From JALYLC01 sp963743275 (lineage in GTDB: Bacteria; Actinomycetota; Thermoleophilia; Gaiellales; JALYLC01), in NCBI GenBank assembly GCA_963743275.1, contig CAVUPB010000008.1, positions 1-64,000 of the forward strand: a stretch of DNA of 64,000 nucleotides, given 5' to 3'. Below are positions 53,484-63,874 of the stretch, one piece after another. Made by a program: the position numbers and the translations under genes. Under the pieces are notes generated by a model that saw only the letters and a list, made by a program, of their open reading frames with translations, was not told the DNA's origin and ran no database searches. Within the stretch, counting starts at the first letter, position 1; each line of letters starts with the position of its first letter.

Positions 53484-54912
53484 ACCCCTTCGGCACGCTC
53501 GACGAGGCGGCGCGCGCGATCGCGCTGGCGGGCGAGCGCGCCGCGGCGTTCCGCCGCGCCGCCGGCGATCTGCCGGCGGCCGTCGTGCTCGCACCCGAGG
53601 AGCGGGCGCGCATCCGCACGCCGCTGCCGCGCACCGGCGCCGGGCTCGAGGCCACGATCGAGCGCGTCGCCGCCGAGGTGCTGCCGCGCTCGCTCGCGCA
53701 CGCGCACCCGCGCTCGTTCCCGTTCATCGACGGCTCGTCGCTCGAGGCGGGCGTCGCCGCCGCCACGCTGGCCGCTGCGCTCGACGCCAACCTCGGTGGA
53801 GGCGCCGGGCTGGCCTCCGAGATCGAGGACGTCGCCTGGCGCTGGCTGGGCGAGCTGATCGGCTTCCCGGCCGGGATCGGCCACTTCACGAGCGGCGGGA
53901 CGCTCGCCAATCTGACGGGGCTGGCGTGCGCGCGCGCCAGCGCGCTGCCCGCTGCGCGCGAGCACGGCGTCGCGCCCGGATCGGCCGCGGTGTACGCGTC
54001 CGAGCAGGCGCACAACTCCATCGCCCGCGCGTGCGACGTGCTCGGTCTCGGTCGGCGCGCCCTGCGCCAGATCCGCTGCGACGAGAGGTTCCGCGTCCGG
54101 CCCGACGAGCTCGCGCGCGCGATCGAGACGGACATCGCGGCCGGCGTCACGCCGGTCGCCGTCGTCGGCGTCGCGGGCACGACGAGCACCGGAGCGGTCG
54201 ATCCACTCGACGCGCTCGCCGACATCTGCGCCGAGCACGGCGTCTGGATGCACGTCGACGGTGCCTATGGCGCACCCGCCGCCGCCGCGCCGACGAGCGC
54301 TCCGCTCTTCCGCGGGCTCGAGCGCGTCGACTCGCTGGCGATCGACCCGCACAAGTGGCTCTACCTGCCGAAGGCGGTCGGCTGCGTCCTGCTGCGCGAC
54401 GGCGGCGTGCTCGACGCGACGTTCGCGGACGAGGCGGCCTACCTCGAGAACGTCGGCGACGGCCCCTACGCGGGCCCGGTCTGGCCGGTCTGGCAGGGCA
54501 TCGAGGTGACGCACCCGTTCCGCGGACTCGGCCCTTGGATGGCGTTCACGGCCTACGGCGCCGACGCGCTCGTGGGCGCGATCGAGAACGACCTGCGGCT
54601 CACGCGCCTGCTCGCCGACGCGGTGCGCGCGGCCCCCGACCTCGACCTGCTCGACGAGCCGCAGCTCTCCGTGCTCGTCTACCGCCACCACCCGGCCGGA
54701 CTCGACGATCTCGCCGCGCTCAACGCCCACAACCGCGCGCTGCTCGACGCGATGCAGCGCGACGGGCGCGTGCTCACATCGGGCACGACCGTGCGGGGCG
54801 CATTTGCGCTGCGGCCCTGCATGACCCATCACCGCACGACCGACGCCGACGTGCTCTTGCTCGCCGAGGTGGCCCGGGAGCTCGGAGCCGGACTCGTCCC
54901 TACACTGCCAGG

Positions 54913-54916
<4 letters not shown>
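53480..54916 (+). CDS. PLP-dependent decarboxylase (group II: glutamate/aromatic amino acid type)
   Basis: 478 aa. HPRSFPFIDGSSLEAGVAAATLAAALDANLGGGAG, GHFTSGGTLANLTGLACAR, SEQAHNSIARACDVLGLG, WMHVDGAYGAPAA (Asp contacting PLP) and SLAIDPHKWLYLPKAVGC (PLP Lys) are typical of group II decarboxylases (glutamate, DOPA, tryptophan, histidine). It overlaps purE (ATGA) and purB (GTGA), so it is a full member of the purine operon. Substrate unknown. Confidence 0.9.
54901..54906 (+). promoter_or_regulatory. Possible internal -10 box TACACT before purB
   Basis: Six bases upstream of the purB GTG, within the end of the decarboxylase gene; may give a leaderless secondary transcript. Chance occurrence cannot be excluded. 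Confidence 0.35.
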
Positions 54917-56215
<1,299 letters not shown>

Positions 56216-56223
<8 letters not shown>

Positions 56224-57118
56224 CTCGCTCGCGCTCGACCATCTCGCCTCCGGAAAGGTGCGCGAGCTCTACGACGCCGGCGAGGGGCGGCTCCTCATGG
56301 TCGCGTCCGACCGCATCTCGGCGTTCGACGTGATCCTGCCGACGCCGATCCCCGACAAGGGCCGCGTCCTGACCGCGCTCTCGCTGCACTGGTTCGCGCT
56401 CACGGGCGACATCGTGCGCAACCACGTGATCTCGGCCCGGCTCGAGGACTTCCCGGAGGGCGCGCGCGATCGCGAGCTGGCGGGGCGGACGCTGCTCGTG
56501 CGCCGGCTCGAGATGCTGCCGCTCGAGTGCGTCGTGCGCGGCTACCTCGCGGGGTCGGGCTGGAAGGACTACGGGCGCACGGGGGCGGTCTGCGGCATTG
56601 CGCTGCCGGCCGGGCTGCGCGAGGCCGACCGGCTGCCGCGCACGCTCTTCACGCCGTCGACCAAGGCCACGAGCGGCCACGACGAGAACATCACGGCGGA
56701 GCAGGGCATCGCGCTCGTCGGCGAGGCCCGCTACCGCGAGGTCGAGGCCGCCTCGATCGCGCTCTACGAGCGCGCGGCGGCATCGGCGCTCGAGCGCGGG
56801 ATCATCCTCGCCGACACGAAGTTCGAGTTCGGCGTCGACGCGGACGGCTCGCTCGTCGTGGCAGACGAGGTGCTCACGCCGGACTCCTCGCGCTTCTGGC
56901 CCGCCGACAGCTACGCGCCCGGATCGTCGCCGCCGTCCTTCGACAAGCAGTTCGTGCGCGACTGGCTCGAGACGCAGCCGTGGGACAAGACGCCGCCCGG
57001 CCCCGAGCTGCCCGACGACGTGCGCGACGGTACCGCCGCGCGCTACCGCGAGGCCTACGAGCGACTCGCGGGCCGGCCGTTCGCGAGCTACTGCGACGAG
57101 ATGGGGGTGCGCGCGTGA
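56216..57118 (+). CDS. purC: Phosphoribosylaminoimidazole-succinocarboxamide synthase
   Basis: 300 aa. SGKVRELYDAGEGRLLMVASDRISAFDVILPTPIPDKGRVLTALS, PLECVVRGYLAGSGWKDY, LPRTLFTPSTKATSGHDENIT, LADTKFEFGVDADGSLVVADEVLTPDSSRFWPAD. ATG 56216 with GGAGG 7 bases before, overlapping purB by 8 bases. Confidence 0.95.
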
Positions 57119-57372
57119 AGGTGACCGTCCTGGTCCGGCCCAAGGAGGGCATCCTCGACCCGCAGGGCGAGGCCATCCGCCAGGCGCTGACGACGCTCGG
57201 CTACCCCGCGAGCTCGGTGCGCGCCGGCCGCCTCTTCGACGTCGAACTCGACGTCGCGGACGCCGCCGAGGCCGAGCGCATCGGCCGCGAGGCGGCCGAC
57301 CGCGTGCTCGCGAACGGCCTCATCGAGGGCTTCGAGGTCGTGGTCGAGAGCGACGAGGTCGTGGCCGGATGA
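57115..57372 (+). CDS. purS: FGAM synthase subunit PurS
   Basis: 85 aa. VTVLVRPKEGILDPQGEAIRQALTTLGY and RLFDVELD are the PurS hallmarks. Bridges PurL and PurQ in the three-part FGAM synthase. Overlaps purC and purQ by 4 bases each. Confidence 0.94.
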   Translation: MKVTVLVRPKEGILDPQGEAIRQALTTLGYPASSVRAGRLFDVELDVADAAEAERIGREAADRVLANGLIEGFEVVVESDEVVAG

Positions 57373-58070
57373 CGCGCGTGCCGCGCATCGGCGTGATCTC
57401 GTTCCCGGGCACCTGCGACGATCGCGACGCGCTGCGCGCGATCGGGCTCGCCGGTGGCGAGGCGGTCGCGCTCTGGCACGCCGACCACGATCTCCAGGGC
57501 TGCCGCGGGGTGATCGTGCCGGGCGGCTTCTCCTACGGCGACTACCTGCGCGCCGGTGCGATCGCGCGCTTCGCGCCGATCATGCGCGAGCTCGAGGCCT
57601 TCGCCGCCGCGGGCGGCCCGGTGCTCGGGATCTGCAACGGGTTCCAGGTGCTGTGCGAGGCCGGGCTGCTGCCCGGCGTCCTGCGCCCGAACCACCACGG
57701 GCGCTTCGTCTGCCGCGACGTCGACCTCGTCGTGCAGCACGCGGGCTCGCCGTGGCTCGCAGGGCTCGCGCCGGGCGACGTGCTGCGCGTGCCGGTCAAG
57801 CACCACGACGGCGCCTGGTACGCGCCGCCCGCCGAGTACGAGCGCATCGAGGCCGCCGGCCAGATCGCGCTGCGCTACGCCGAGAACCCGAACGGCGCGC
57901 TCAACGACGTCGCCTGCGTCACGAACGCCGCCGGCAACGTGTGCGGGCTGATGCCCCATCCCGAGCACGCGATGGATGCGCTGCTCGGCCCGGTCGGCGG
58001 CCGCCCGCTGCTCGAGGGGCTGGTCGCGCTCGCGACCGGGCACCGCGTCGCGAGCACCGTCACCGCATAG
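57369..58070 (+). CDS. purQ: FGAM synthase glutaminase subunit PurQ
   Basis: 233 aa class I glutamine amidotransferase: IGVISFPGTCDDRDALRAI, IVPGGFSYGDYLRAGAIA, nucleophile Cys in VLGICNGFQVLCEAGLLPG, and His-x-Glu in LMPHPEHAMD. Supplies ammonia to PurL. After it the purine operon is interrupted for about 3.6 kb before purL. A GGCCGGCCGGC self-complementary run follows the stop and may aid termination. Confidence 0.95.
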   Translation: MTRVPRIGVISFPGTCDDRDALRAIGLAGGEAVALWHADHDLQGCRGVIVPGGFSYGDYLRAGAIARFAPIMRELEAFAAAGGPVLGICNGFQVLCEAGLLPGVLRPNHHGRFVCRDVDLVVQHAGSPWLAGLAPGDVLRVPVKHHDGAWYAPPAEYERIEAAGQIALRYAENPNGALNDVACVTNAAGNVCGLMPHPEHAMDALLGPVGGRPLLEGLVALATGHRVASTVTA

Positions 58071-58088
58071 CGCCCGGCCGGCCGGCTG

Positions 58089-58529
58089 CTACGGCGCAGG
58101 TGTGAGGCCGTGGCTCCGCATGACCTGCGCGATCGCGGCGAGGTCGGGCGGCCCGCCGGCTGCGGCTGCGACGACCGCGGCGAGGTCGCGGAAGTAGCCG
58201 GAGCCGAGGATGCCGGGGGTGACGATCGCGAGCACCTTCGCGTCGACGTCGTGCCTGTTGTCGAAGTGATGGACGACGCCGCGCGGGATGCAGAGGGCCT
58301 CGGACGGGCCGATCTCGGTCGTGCTGCCGTCGATCGTCCAGGTCAGCACTCCGGCGAGCCCGTAGATCGTCTCCTCGTAGCCGTCGTGGCTGTGTGCGAC
58401 CGGCACCTTGGCACCGGCGGGAACGTCGAATTCGAAGACCGCGACCGATCCACCCGAATCCTCTCCCTCGACCAGGAAACGGATCGCCAGCTGTCCGACC
58501 CGGATCTCGTTGCTCGTGCTCGTCGACAT
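58089..58529 (-). CDS. Cupin protein, divergent from MarR regulator
   Basis: 146 aa. Cupin motif 1 VPVAHSHDGYEETIYGLAGVLTWTIDG (HxH-x4-E), motif 2 IPRGVVHHFDNRHDVDAKVLAIV. The start ATG has GGAGGAG 6 bases before it. Head-to-head with a MarR gene over a perfect palindrome, echoing the TetR/cupin pairs at 30 and 36 kb. Confidence 0.85.
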   Translation of the reverse strand: MSTSTSNEIRVGQLAIRFLVEGEDSGGSVAVFEFDVPAGAKVPVAHSHDGYEETIYGLAGVLTWTIDGSTTEIGPSEALCIPRGVVHHFDNRHDVDAKVLAIVTPGILGSGYFRDLAAVVAAAAGGPPDLAAIAQVMRSHGLTPAP

Positions 58530-58551
58530 CGTGCTCCTCCCGCACTGAGAT

Positions 58552-58566
58552 GTAAAGTAGCTTTAC
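58552..58566. promoter_or_regulatory. Palindromic MarR operator
   Basis: GTAAAG-TAG-CTTTAC, perfect arms, 5 bases before the MarR ATG and 22 before the cupin ATG. A half-like CACTTTAC recurs inside the MarR coding start (58592-58599). A TACGAT box overlaps the right arm, so bound MarR would block its own promoter. Confidence 0.7.
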
Positions 58567-58571
58567 GATAC

Positions 58572-59048
58572 ATGGATCCCGAGATTTCGTCAAATCACTT
58601 TACTCAAGCTGCCGGTCCGGGCTCGCCGGCGGGTCCCCCGCTGATCGGTGCGCTGCTCCGCCGGCCGCTCGAGGTCGTGCGGCGGCACATGCTGGAGCGG
58701 CTGCACGAGTCCGGCTTCGACGACATCGAGCTGGCGCATCTGAGCGTGCTCCAGTACCCCGGACCCCACGGCATGAGGCCCTCCGAGCTGGCCGCGCAGC
58801 TGCGCATGAGCAAGCAGGCGCTCAACTACCAGCTCGGTCAGCTCGAGCGTCTCGGCTACGTCGAGCGACAGCAGGATCCCGACGACCTGCGTTCCAAGCG
58901 CATCGTCCTCACGCCGCGCGGGGCCTCCATCGTGCCCGTGATCCGCGCGGCCGTCGGCGAGGTCGAGGCCGTCTGGAGCCGGCAGCTCGGGCGCGACCGC
59001 TTCAGCGAGCTCCGCGACATCCTGATCGAGCTCAACGGCCTCGTCTAG
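58572..59048 (+). CDS. MarR-family transcriptional regulator
   Basis: 158 aa. Winged helix LAHLSVLQYPGPHGMRPSELAAQLRMSKQALNYQLGQLERLGYVERQQDPDDLRSKRIVLTPRG (about 58-120) with flanking dimerisation helices. Presumed repressor of the divergent cupin gene. It ends 45 bases before the convergent MmcQ-type gene. Confidence 0.9.
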   Translation: MDPEISSNHFTQAAGPGSPAGPPLIGALLRRPLEVVRRHMLERLHESGFDDIELAHLSVLQYPGPHGMRPSELAAQLRMSKQALNYQLGQLERLGYVERQQDPDDLRSKRIVLTPRGASIVPVIRAAVGEVEAVWSRQLGRDRFSELRDILIELNGLV

Positions 59049-59093
59049 ACCAGCCTGACGAACCCGCCGGACTGATCGGGCCCCATTAGCGCT

Positions 59094-59429
59094 CTAGGTG
59101 CGCCGGCGCGGGGCGACGAGGTCGTAGGAGTCCTCGATCAGCTCGTCGATCATGGACTGCGGCAGGCTGCCGTCGAGCGTCACCGTGATCCAGTGGCGCT
59201 TGTTGAGGTGGTAGCCCGGGATGATCGTCGCGTGCTCGGCGCGCAGTGCCTCGCCGTGCTCGGGATCGCACTTCAGCGAGATCGTGGGCGGGTCGCGCTC
59301 GAGCCCGAGGAGCGCGAAGATCTTGCCGGCGACCTTGTAGACGGTGGTCTCGGGTCCGAACGGATACGTCAGCTCTGCGCCGTCCTGGCGCTCGCAGGTC
59401 GCGCAGGCCGCAGTGCCCTCGCCGCTCAC
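59094..59429 (-). CDS. MmcQ/YjbR-family protein
   Basis: 111 aa from GTG 59429, overlapping the epimerase stop by 4 bases. LTYPFGPETTVYKVAGKIFALLGLERDPPTISLKCDPEHGEALRAEHATIIPGYHLNKRHWITVTLDG is the CyaY-like MmcQ/YjbR domain, a likely DNA- or nucleotide-binding fold of unknown role. A CATC Cys pair at the N-terminus is not part of the usual domain. Confidence 0.85.
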   Translation of the reverse strand: MSGEGTAACATCERQDGAELTYPFGPETTVYKVAGKIFALLGLERDPPTISLKCDPEHGEALRAEHATIIPGYHLNKRHWITVTLDGSLPQSMIDELIEDSYDLVAPRRRT

Positions 59430-60376
59430 CGGCCGATGCGGGTCAGGTAGGCCTGCACGATCGTGGCGGCGTCCTCGTCGCGCGGCAGGCCGAGGGCGTC
59501 GGCCCGCGCCGAGCTCCAGTCGGTCGGCCACGTGCGCACGAGCGCGTCGACGGCGGGATCGACCTCGACCGTGATCGGGGCGAGCGTCGCCGGGTCGACG
59601 AGCGCGTGCAGCGCGGCGAGGAGCTCGCGCGAGGTGGCGACGAGCCCGGGGAGGTTGAGCGCACGGCCGGGGCCGAGCTCGTCGCCGTCGATCTCGAGCA
59701 GCCGCGCGAGGCAGCCGACGGTGGTGTCGACGCCGATCACGACGGCGGGCAGGTCGAGACTCACCGGCAGCGTCGCGGCCCGGCCCGCGAGCGGCTCGCG
59801 CACGACCGCGCTCGCGAAGCTCGAGGCGGCGGCGTTGGGGGCGCCGGGGCGCACGATCACCGTGGGCGGCCGCGCCGAGCGCGCGTCGAGGAAGCCCTTG
59901 CGCGTGGCGTCGGCGAAGAGCAGCTCGAGCATCGCCTTGGTCGCGCCGTACGTGCTCGAGGGCGTGAGCCGCGTGTCGTCGCCCACCGCACCGAGCGCGA
60001 GCTCGCCGCCGAACACCGCGAGGGAGCTCGTGAACACGAGGCGCGGAGCGCCGCCGTGCGCGCGGCAGGCCGTCACGAGCGCGCGGCCGCCGTCGAGGTT
60101 GACGCCGAGCGCCGCGTCGAAGTCGCGCTCGGCTCCGCCGCTCACGATCGACGCGAGATGCACGATCGCGACCTCGGGGCTGTCGAGCGCCCGGCGGAGC
60201 AGCGCCTCGTCGCGGATGTCCCCGCGCATGACGGCGACGTCTGCGAGGTCGCCGGGCGGGGCAAGAGCGGCCGGCATGTCGAGCAGGAGCAGCTCGTCCT
60301 GCGGGCGCGTCGCGCGCAGCCTGCGCGCGAGCTCGGTGCCGAGCATGCCGAGCCCGCCCGTGATCACGATTCTCAT
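59426..60376 (-). CDS. NAD-dependent epimerase/dehydratase (extended SDR, DenD-like)
   Basis: 316 aa. Nucleotide-binding ITGGLGMLGTELARRL, Ser in FTSSLAVFGG, and catalytic Y-x3-K in STYGATKAMLELL. The IVRPGAPNAAASSFASAVVREPL segment matches D-erythronate dehydrogenase-like SDRs. A role in four-carbon sugar-acid use is possible. Divergent from the 3-hydroxyacyl-CoA dehydrogenase-like gene with only 19 bases between the starts. Confidence 0.85.
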   Translation of the reverse strand: MRIVITGGLGMLGTELARRLRATRPQDELLLLDMPAALAPPGDLADVAVMRGDIRDEALLRRALDSPEVAIVHLASIVSGGAERDFDAALGVNLDGGRALVTACRAHGGAPRLVFTSSLAVFGGELALGAVGDDTRLTPSSTYGATKAMLELLFADATRKGFLDARSARPPTVIVRPGAPNAAASSFASAVVREPLAGRAATLPVSLDLPAVVIGVDTTVGCLARLLEIDGDELGPGRALNLPGLVATSRELLAALHALVDPATLAPITVEVDPAVDALVRTWPTDWSSARADALGLPRDEDAATIVQAYLTRIGR

Positions 60377-60395
60377 CGCCCTATGATCGCGGCTG
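60377..60395. promoter_or_regulatory. 19-base divergent promoter gap
   Basis: Holds TATGAT (60382-60387), 8 bases before the plus-strand ATG. With so little space the two opposite genes must overlap their promoters, and at least the plus-strand transcript is nearly leaderless. No ribosome site on either side. Confidence 0.5.
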
Positions 60396-61256
60396 ATGGA
60401 CGTCGTCGTCGTCGGTGCCGGACTGATGGGCTCGCAGATCGCTGCCGAGTACGCCCTCGGCGGCCACCGCGTGCAGTGCCTGGCGCGCCACCCGGAGGCG
60501 ACGCGCGCGCGTGCCGCCGAGACCCTCGCGACGGTGCGGCGCCTCGGACTGCGCGACGACGCGACGATCGACGCCGCCGGCGCGCGGCTGTCCGTCGTCG
60601 CTGCGCTGGACGCGATCGAGCGCTGCGACCTCGTCGTCGAGTCCGTGCCGGAGGACCTGCCGCTCAAGGGCGAGGTCCTGAGGCCGCTGGCCACGCGCTT
60701 CGCCGATGCCGTGATCGCCAGCAACACGTCCTCGCTCTCGATCGGGGGGATCGGCGAGGCCTGCGGCGCCCCCGAGCGCACCGTCGGCACCCACTACTGG
60801 AATCCGCCGCTGCTGATGCCGCTGGTCGAGGTGATCGCGGGCCCGCGCACCCGGCCGGAGGCGGTCGAGCTGGCTCGCTCGGCCGTTGCGAGCTGCGGCA
60901 AGCGCCCGGTGCTCGTGAAGCGCGACGTCCCCGGCTTCATCTGGAACCGGCTGCAGCACGCGCTCCTGCGCGAGGCGCTCTGGATCGTCGACAACGACGT
61001 CGCCACGCCGGAGGCGGTGGACGAGGTCGTGCGCTACGGCAACGCCCGCCGCTGGGCGCACGTCGGCCCGTTCGCCGCGGCCGCGCTGGGTGGCCTCGAC
61101 ACCTGGCAGCGCGTCGCGGCGGAGCTGTTCCCGGTGCTCTCGAACGCGAATGCCGCGGGCGACCTCGGGCGCACGCAGTGGGCGGATGCGGAACAGCTCG
61201 CGGCGATCGCCGCCGAACGCGACGCCGAGCTCGCGCGCGACCTGCGCGCCGGCTGA
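60396..61256 (+). CDS. 3-hydroxyacyl-CoA dehydrogenase NAD-binding-type protein
   Basis: 286 aa. Rossmann start VVVVGAGLMGSQIAAEYALGG, LVVESVPEDLPLKGEVL, IASNTSSLSIGGIGEAC, His in VGTHYWNPPLLMPLVEVIAGP, and the C-terminal DVPGFIWNRLQHALLREAL domain. Full 3-hydroxyacyl-CoA dehydrogenase core, similar to short-chain 3-hydroxybutyryl-CoA or L-gulonate dehydrogenases. With the DenD-like neighbour it may form a hydroxy-acid catabolic module. Confidence 0.85.
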   Translation: MDVVVVGAGLMGSQIAAEYALGGHRVQCLARHPEATRARAAETLATVRRLGLRDDATIDAAGARLSVVAALDAIERCDLVVESVPEDLPLKGEVLRPLATRFADAVIASNTSSLSIGGIGEACGAPERTVGTHYWNPPLLMPLVEVIAGPRTRPEAVELARSAVASCGKRPVLVKRDVPGFIWNRLQHALLREALWIVDNDVATPEAVDEVVRYGNARRWAHVGPFAAAALGGLDTWQRVAAELFPVLSNANAAGDLGRTQWADAEQLAAIAAERDAELARDLRAG

Positions 61257-61262
61257 CGCGGC

Positions 61263-61535
61263 TCACTTCCCCAGACCCGCGACGAGCTTCCGCAGCTCGG
61301 GCTGCTTGCGCAGCTCGGCGGCGAGCGCCACGAGCTCGGCGGGCCGCAGCGTGAGCGGCCCGCGCACCGTGCGCCCGTCGGCGCGGTAGAAGAAGCGCAG
61401 CATCTGCTCGCCGTCGGCGCCGCTCAGGCGCGCGACCCCGAGCTCGACCGGCCGCTCGCCCGACGCTGCCGGGATCGTCGCCTCCTCCTCGACCGTCGCC
61501 TTGCCCCACGGCAGCTGTACCCGCTTGCCCGTCAT
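61263..61535 (-). CDS. Small conserved protein, unknown
   Basis: 90 aa, GAGGAGC 5 bases before the ATG. RVQLPWGKATVEEEATIPAASGERPVELGVARLSGADGEQMLRFFYRADGRTVRGPLTLRPAEL suggests a small beta domain followed by a helix ending KLVAGLGK. Not recognised. It lies convergent to the dehydrogenase gene and divergent from purL. Confidence 0.65.
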   Translation of the reverse strand: MTGKRVQLPWGKATVEEEATIPAASGERPVELGVARLSGADGEQMLRFFYRADGRTVRGPLTLRPAELVALAAELRKQPELRKLVAGLGK

Positions 61536-61666
61536 GTGCGCTCCTCGTCCTCGTGGCCGGAGATCCAGACTGGCAGGCGCGGAGTGACGTGTCCGTGTCG
61601 CGGTGTGCCGGAAGCGCCTCAACGAAGCGGGCGCCGCAGGAGGGTTCGATAGCATCACGTGAACGC

Positions 61667-63874
61667 GTGACACAGGCGACCCAACAGCCGCTCCATCGTG
61701 CCCTCGGGCTGACGGACGCCGAGTACACGCAGATCGCACAAGCGCTCGAGCGGTCGCCCAACGACTTCGAGCTGGCCGTGTTCTCGCTGCTCTGGTCGGA
61801 GCACTGCGGCTACAAGCACTCGCGCCTCGAGCTGCGGCGGCTCCCCACGAACAGCGCGCGCGTGCTGCAGGGCCCGGGTGAGAACGCGGGCGTGATCGAC
61901 GTCGGCGACGGCCTCGCGGTCGCGTTCAAGGTCGAGAGCCACAACCACCCCTCCGCGGTCGAGCCCTACCAGGGCGCCGCCACCGGGGTCGGCGGGATCC
62001 TGCGCGACATCTTCGCGATGGGCGCGCGCCCGATCGCGCTCGGCGACTCGCTGCGGCTCGGGCCGCTCGACGAGGAGCGCCCGCGCGAGCTCTTCCGCGG
62101 CATCGTGCGCGGTATCGGCGGCTACGGCAATTGCGTCGGCGTCCCGAACGTCGCCGGCGAGACGGTCTTCGACCCCGCCTACCGCCAGAACCCGCTCGTC
62201 AACGCGCTCTGCATCGGCCTGCTGCGCGCCGACGAGCTCGTGCGCGCGAGCGCGGCGGGCCTTGGCAACCTCGTCGTGCTGTTCGGCGCGACGACCGGCC
62301 GCGACGGCATCGGCGGGGCGAGCGTCCTGGCATCGCAGGATCTCGACGAGAGCGACGAGGACAAGCGGCCGAGCGTCCAGGTCGGCGACCCGTTCACCGG
62401 CAAGAAGCTGATCGAGTGCACGCTCGAGCTGGCCGCGCGCGGGCTCGTCGTCTCGGTGCAGGACCTCGGTGCGGCGGGACTCGCCTCGTCGACCTCCGAG
62501 ATGGCGGCGAGCGGCGGCGTCGGGATCGAGCTCGAGCTCGAGCGCGTGCCGCTGCGCGAGCAGGGCATGCAGCCGTTCGAGATCATGATCTCGGAGTCGC
62601 AGGAGCGCATGGCCGCGATCGTCGAGCCCGCGCGCTTCGCGGAGGTCGAGGAGGTGTGCGCGCGCTGGCAGCTGCCCTGCACCGCGATCGGCCACGTCAC
62701 GGACGACGGCCGCCTGCGCTGCCGCTGGGAGGGCGAGGTCGTCGGCGACATGCCCGCCGAGGTGCTCGCGGACGCGCCGCGCTATCCGCTCGCGGTCGAG
62801 CGGCCCGCCGGGCTCGTCGACCACGCGCTGGAGGACGTGCCGGCCGTCGACGATCCCGCCGGCCTGCTGCTGCGCCTGCTGGCGGCCCCGAACATCTGCG
62901 CCAAGACCTGGGTCTACGAGCAGTACGACCAGGTCGTGGGCTCGGGCACCGTGTCCCGCCCCGGTGGCGACGCGGGCGTCGTGCGCCTGACGCCGTCGCA
63001 GCGGGCGATCGCGGTGGCGCTCGACGGCGACGGCGCGCGCGTGGCGCTCGATCCGCGCCGCGGCGGCGCCGAGGCGGTCGCGCAGGCTGCGCTCAACGTC
63101 GCGTGCAGCGGCGCCGAGCCCGCGGCGATCACGAACTGCCTCAACTTCGGCAACCCGGAGCGCCCGGGCACGGCCTACGCGCTGCGCGAGGCGATCACCG
63201 GCATGGCGGAGGCCTGCGAGGTGCTCGGCACCCCGGTCGTCTCGGGCAACGTCTCGCTCTACAACGAGAGCGGCGGCCGGCCCATCCACCCGACGCCGGT
63301 CGTGGGCTGCGTGGGCGTGCTCGACGACGCCGCCTCGGCCCTGCGCGCGGCGCCGGCGGACGGCACGGGATCGCTCTTCCTGCTGGGCGGGCCCGAGCCC
63401 GCCTACGACGGCTCGGAGTGGCAGGCGCTTCTCACCGGCGCCGCCGCCGGGCGCATCCCCGAGGTCGACCTTCCCGCACTGCGCTGGCTGTGCGACATGC
63501 TGGCCGAGCTGGCGCGCGAGGGCGGCGTGCTGGGCTCCGCCCACGACGCCTCCGACGGCGGCCTCGCCGTCGCCCTGGCCGAGATCGCGCTGGCCGCCGG
63601 CTGCGGGCTCGAGGCGACGCTCGAGCCGCGCCCGGAGGCCGCGGCGACGCTCTTCGGCGAGTGCTGCGGCCTCGTCGTCGTGAGCTGCGCGGCGGAGGCG
63701 GAGGCACGGCTCGAGCAGGCATGCGACGCTGCCGGGGTGCCTGTCGAGAGAATCGGCGCCCTGGGCGGCGCGAACCTCGTCCTGCGCTGCGGGGAGCTCG
63801 CGCTCGACGTGGCGCTCGGCGATCTGCGCCAAGCCCACGAGGCGACGCTGCCGCGGGCGATGGGAGCCGTCTGA
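61667..63874 (+). CDS. purL: Phosphoribosylformylglycinamidine synthase subunit PurL
   Basis: 735 aa, the small (PurSQ-dependent) form. FELAVFSLLWSEHCGYKHSRLELRRLPT (catalytic His), GDGLAVAFKVESHNHPSAVEPYQGAATGVGGILRDIFAMGARPIAL, ITNCLNFGNPERP, SGNVSLYNESGGRPIHPTPVVG, GSAHDASDGGLAVALAEIAL. GTG 61667 is the in-frame start nearest the conserved N-terminus. Overlaps purF by one base (TGATG). Confidence 0.95.
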   Translation: MTQATQQPLHRALGLTDAEYTQIAQALERSPNDFELAVFSLLWSEHCGYKHSRLELRRLPTNSARVLQGPGENAGVIDVGDGLAVAFKVESHNHPSAVEPYQGAATGVGGILRDIFAMGARPIALGDSLRLGPLDEERPRELFRGIVRGIGGYGNCVGVPNVAGETVFDPAYRQNPLVNALCIGLLRADELVRASAAGLGNLVVLFGATTGRDGIGGASVLASQDLDESDEDKRPSVQVGDPFTGKKLIECTLELAARGLVVSVQDLGAAGLASSTSEMAASGGVGIELELERVPLREQGMQPFEIMISESQERMAAIVEPARFAEVEEVCARWQLPCTAIGHVTDDGRLRCRWEGEVVGDMPAEVLADAPRYPLAVERPAGLVDHALEDVPAVDDPAGLLLRLLAAPNICAKTWVYEQYDQVVGSGTVSRPGGDAGVVRLTPSQRAIAVALDGDGARVALDPRRGGAEAVAQAALNVACSGAEPAAITNCLNFGNPERPGTAYALREAITGMAEACEVLGTPVVSGNVSLYNESGGRPIHPTPVVGCVGVLDDAASALRAAPADGTGSLFLLGGPEPAYDGSEWQALLTGAAAGRIPEVDLPALRWLCDMLAELAREGGVLGSAHDASDGGLAVALAEIALAAGCGLEATLEPRPEAAATLFGECCGLVVVSCAAEAEARLEQACDAAGVPVERIGALGGANLVLRCGELALDVALGDLRQAHEATLPRAMGAV

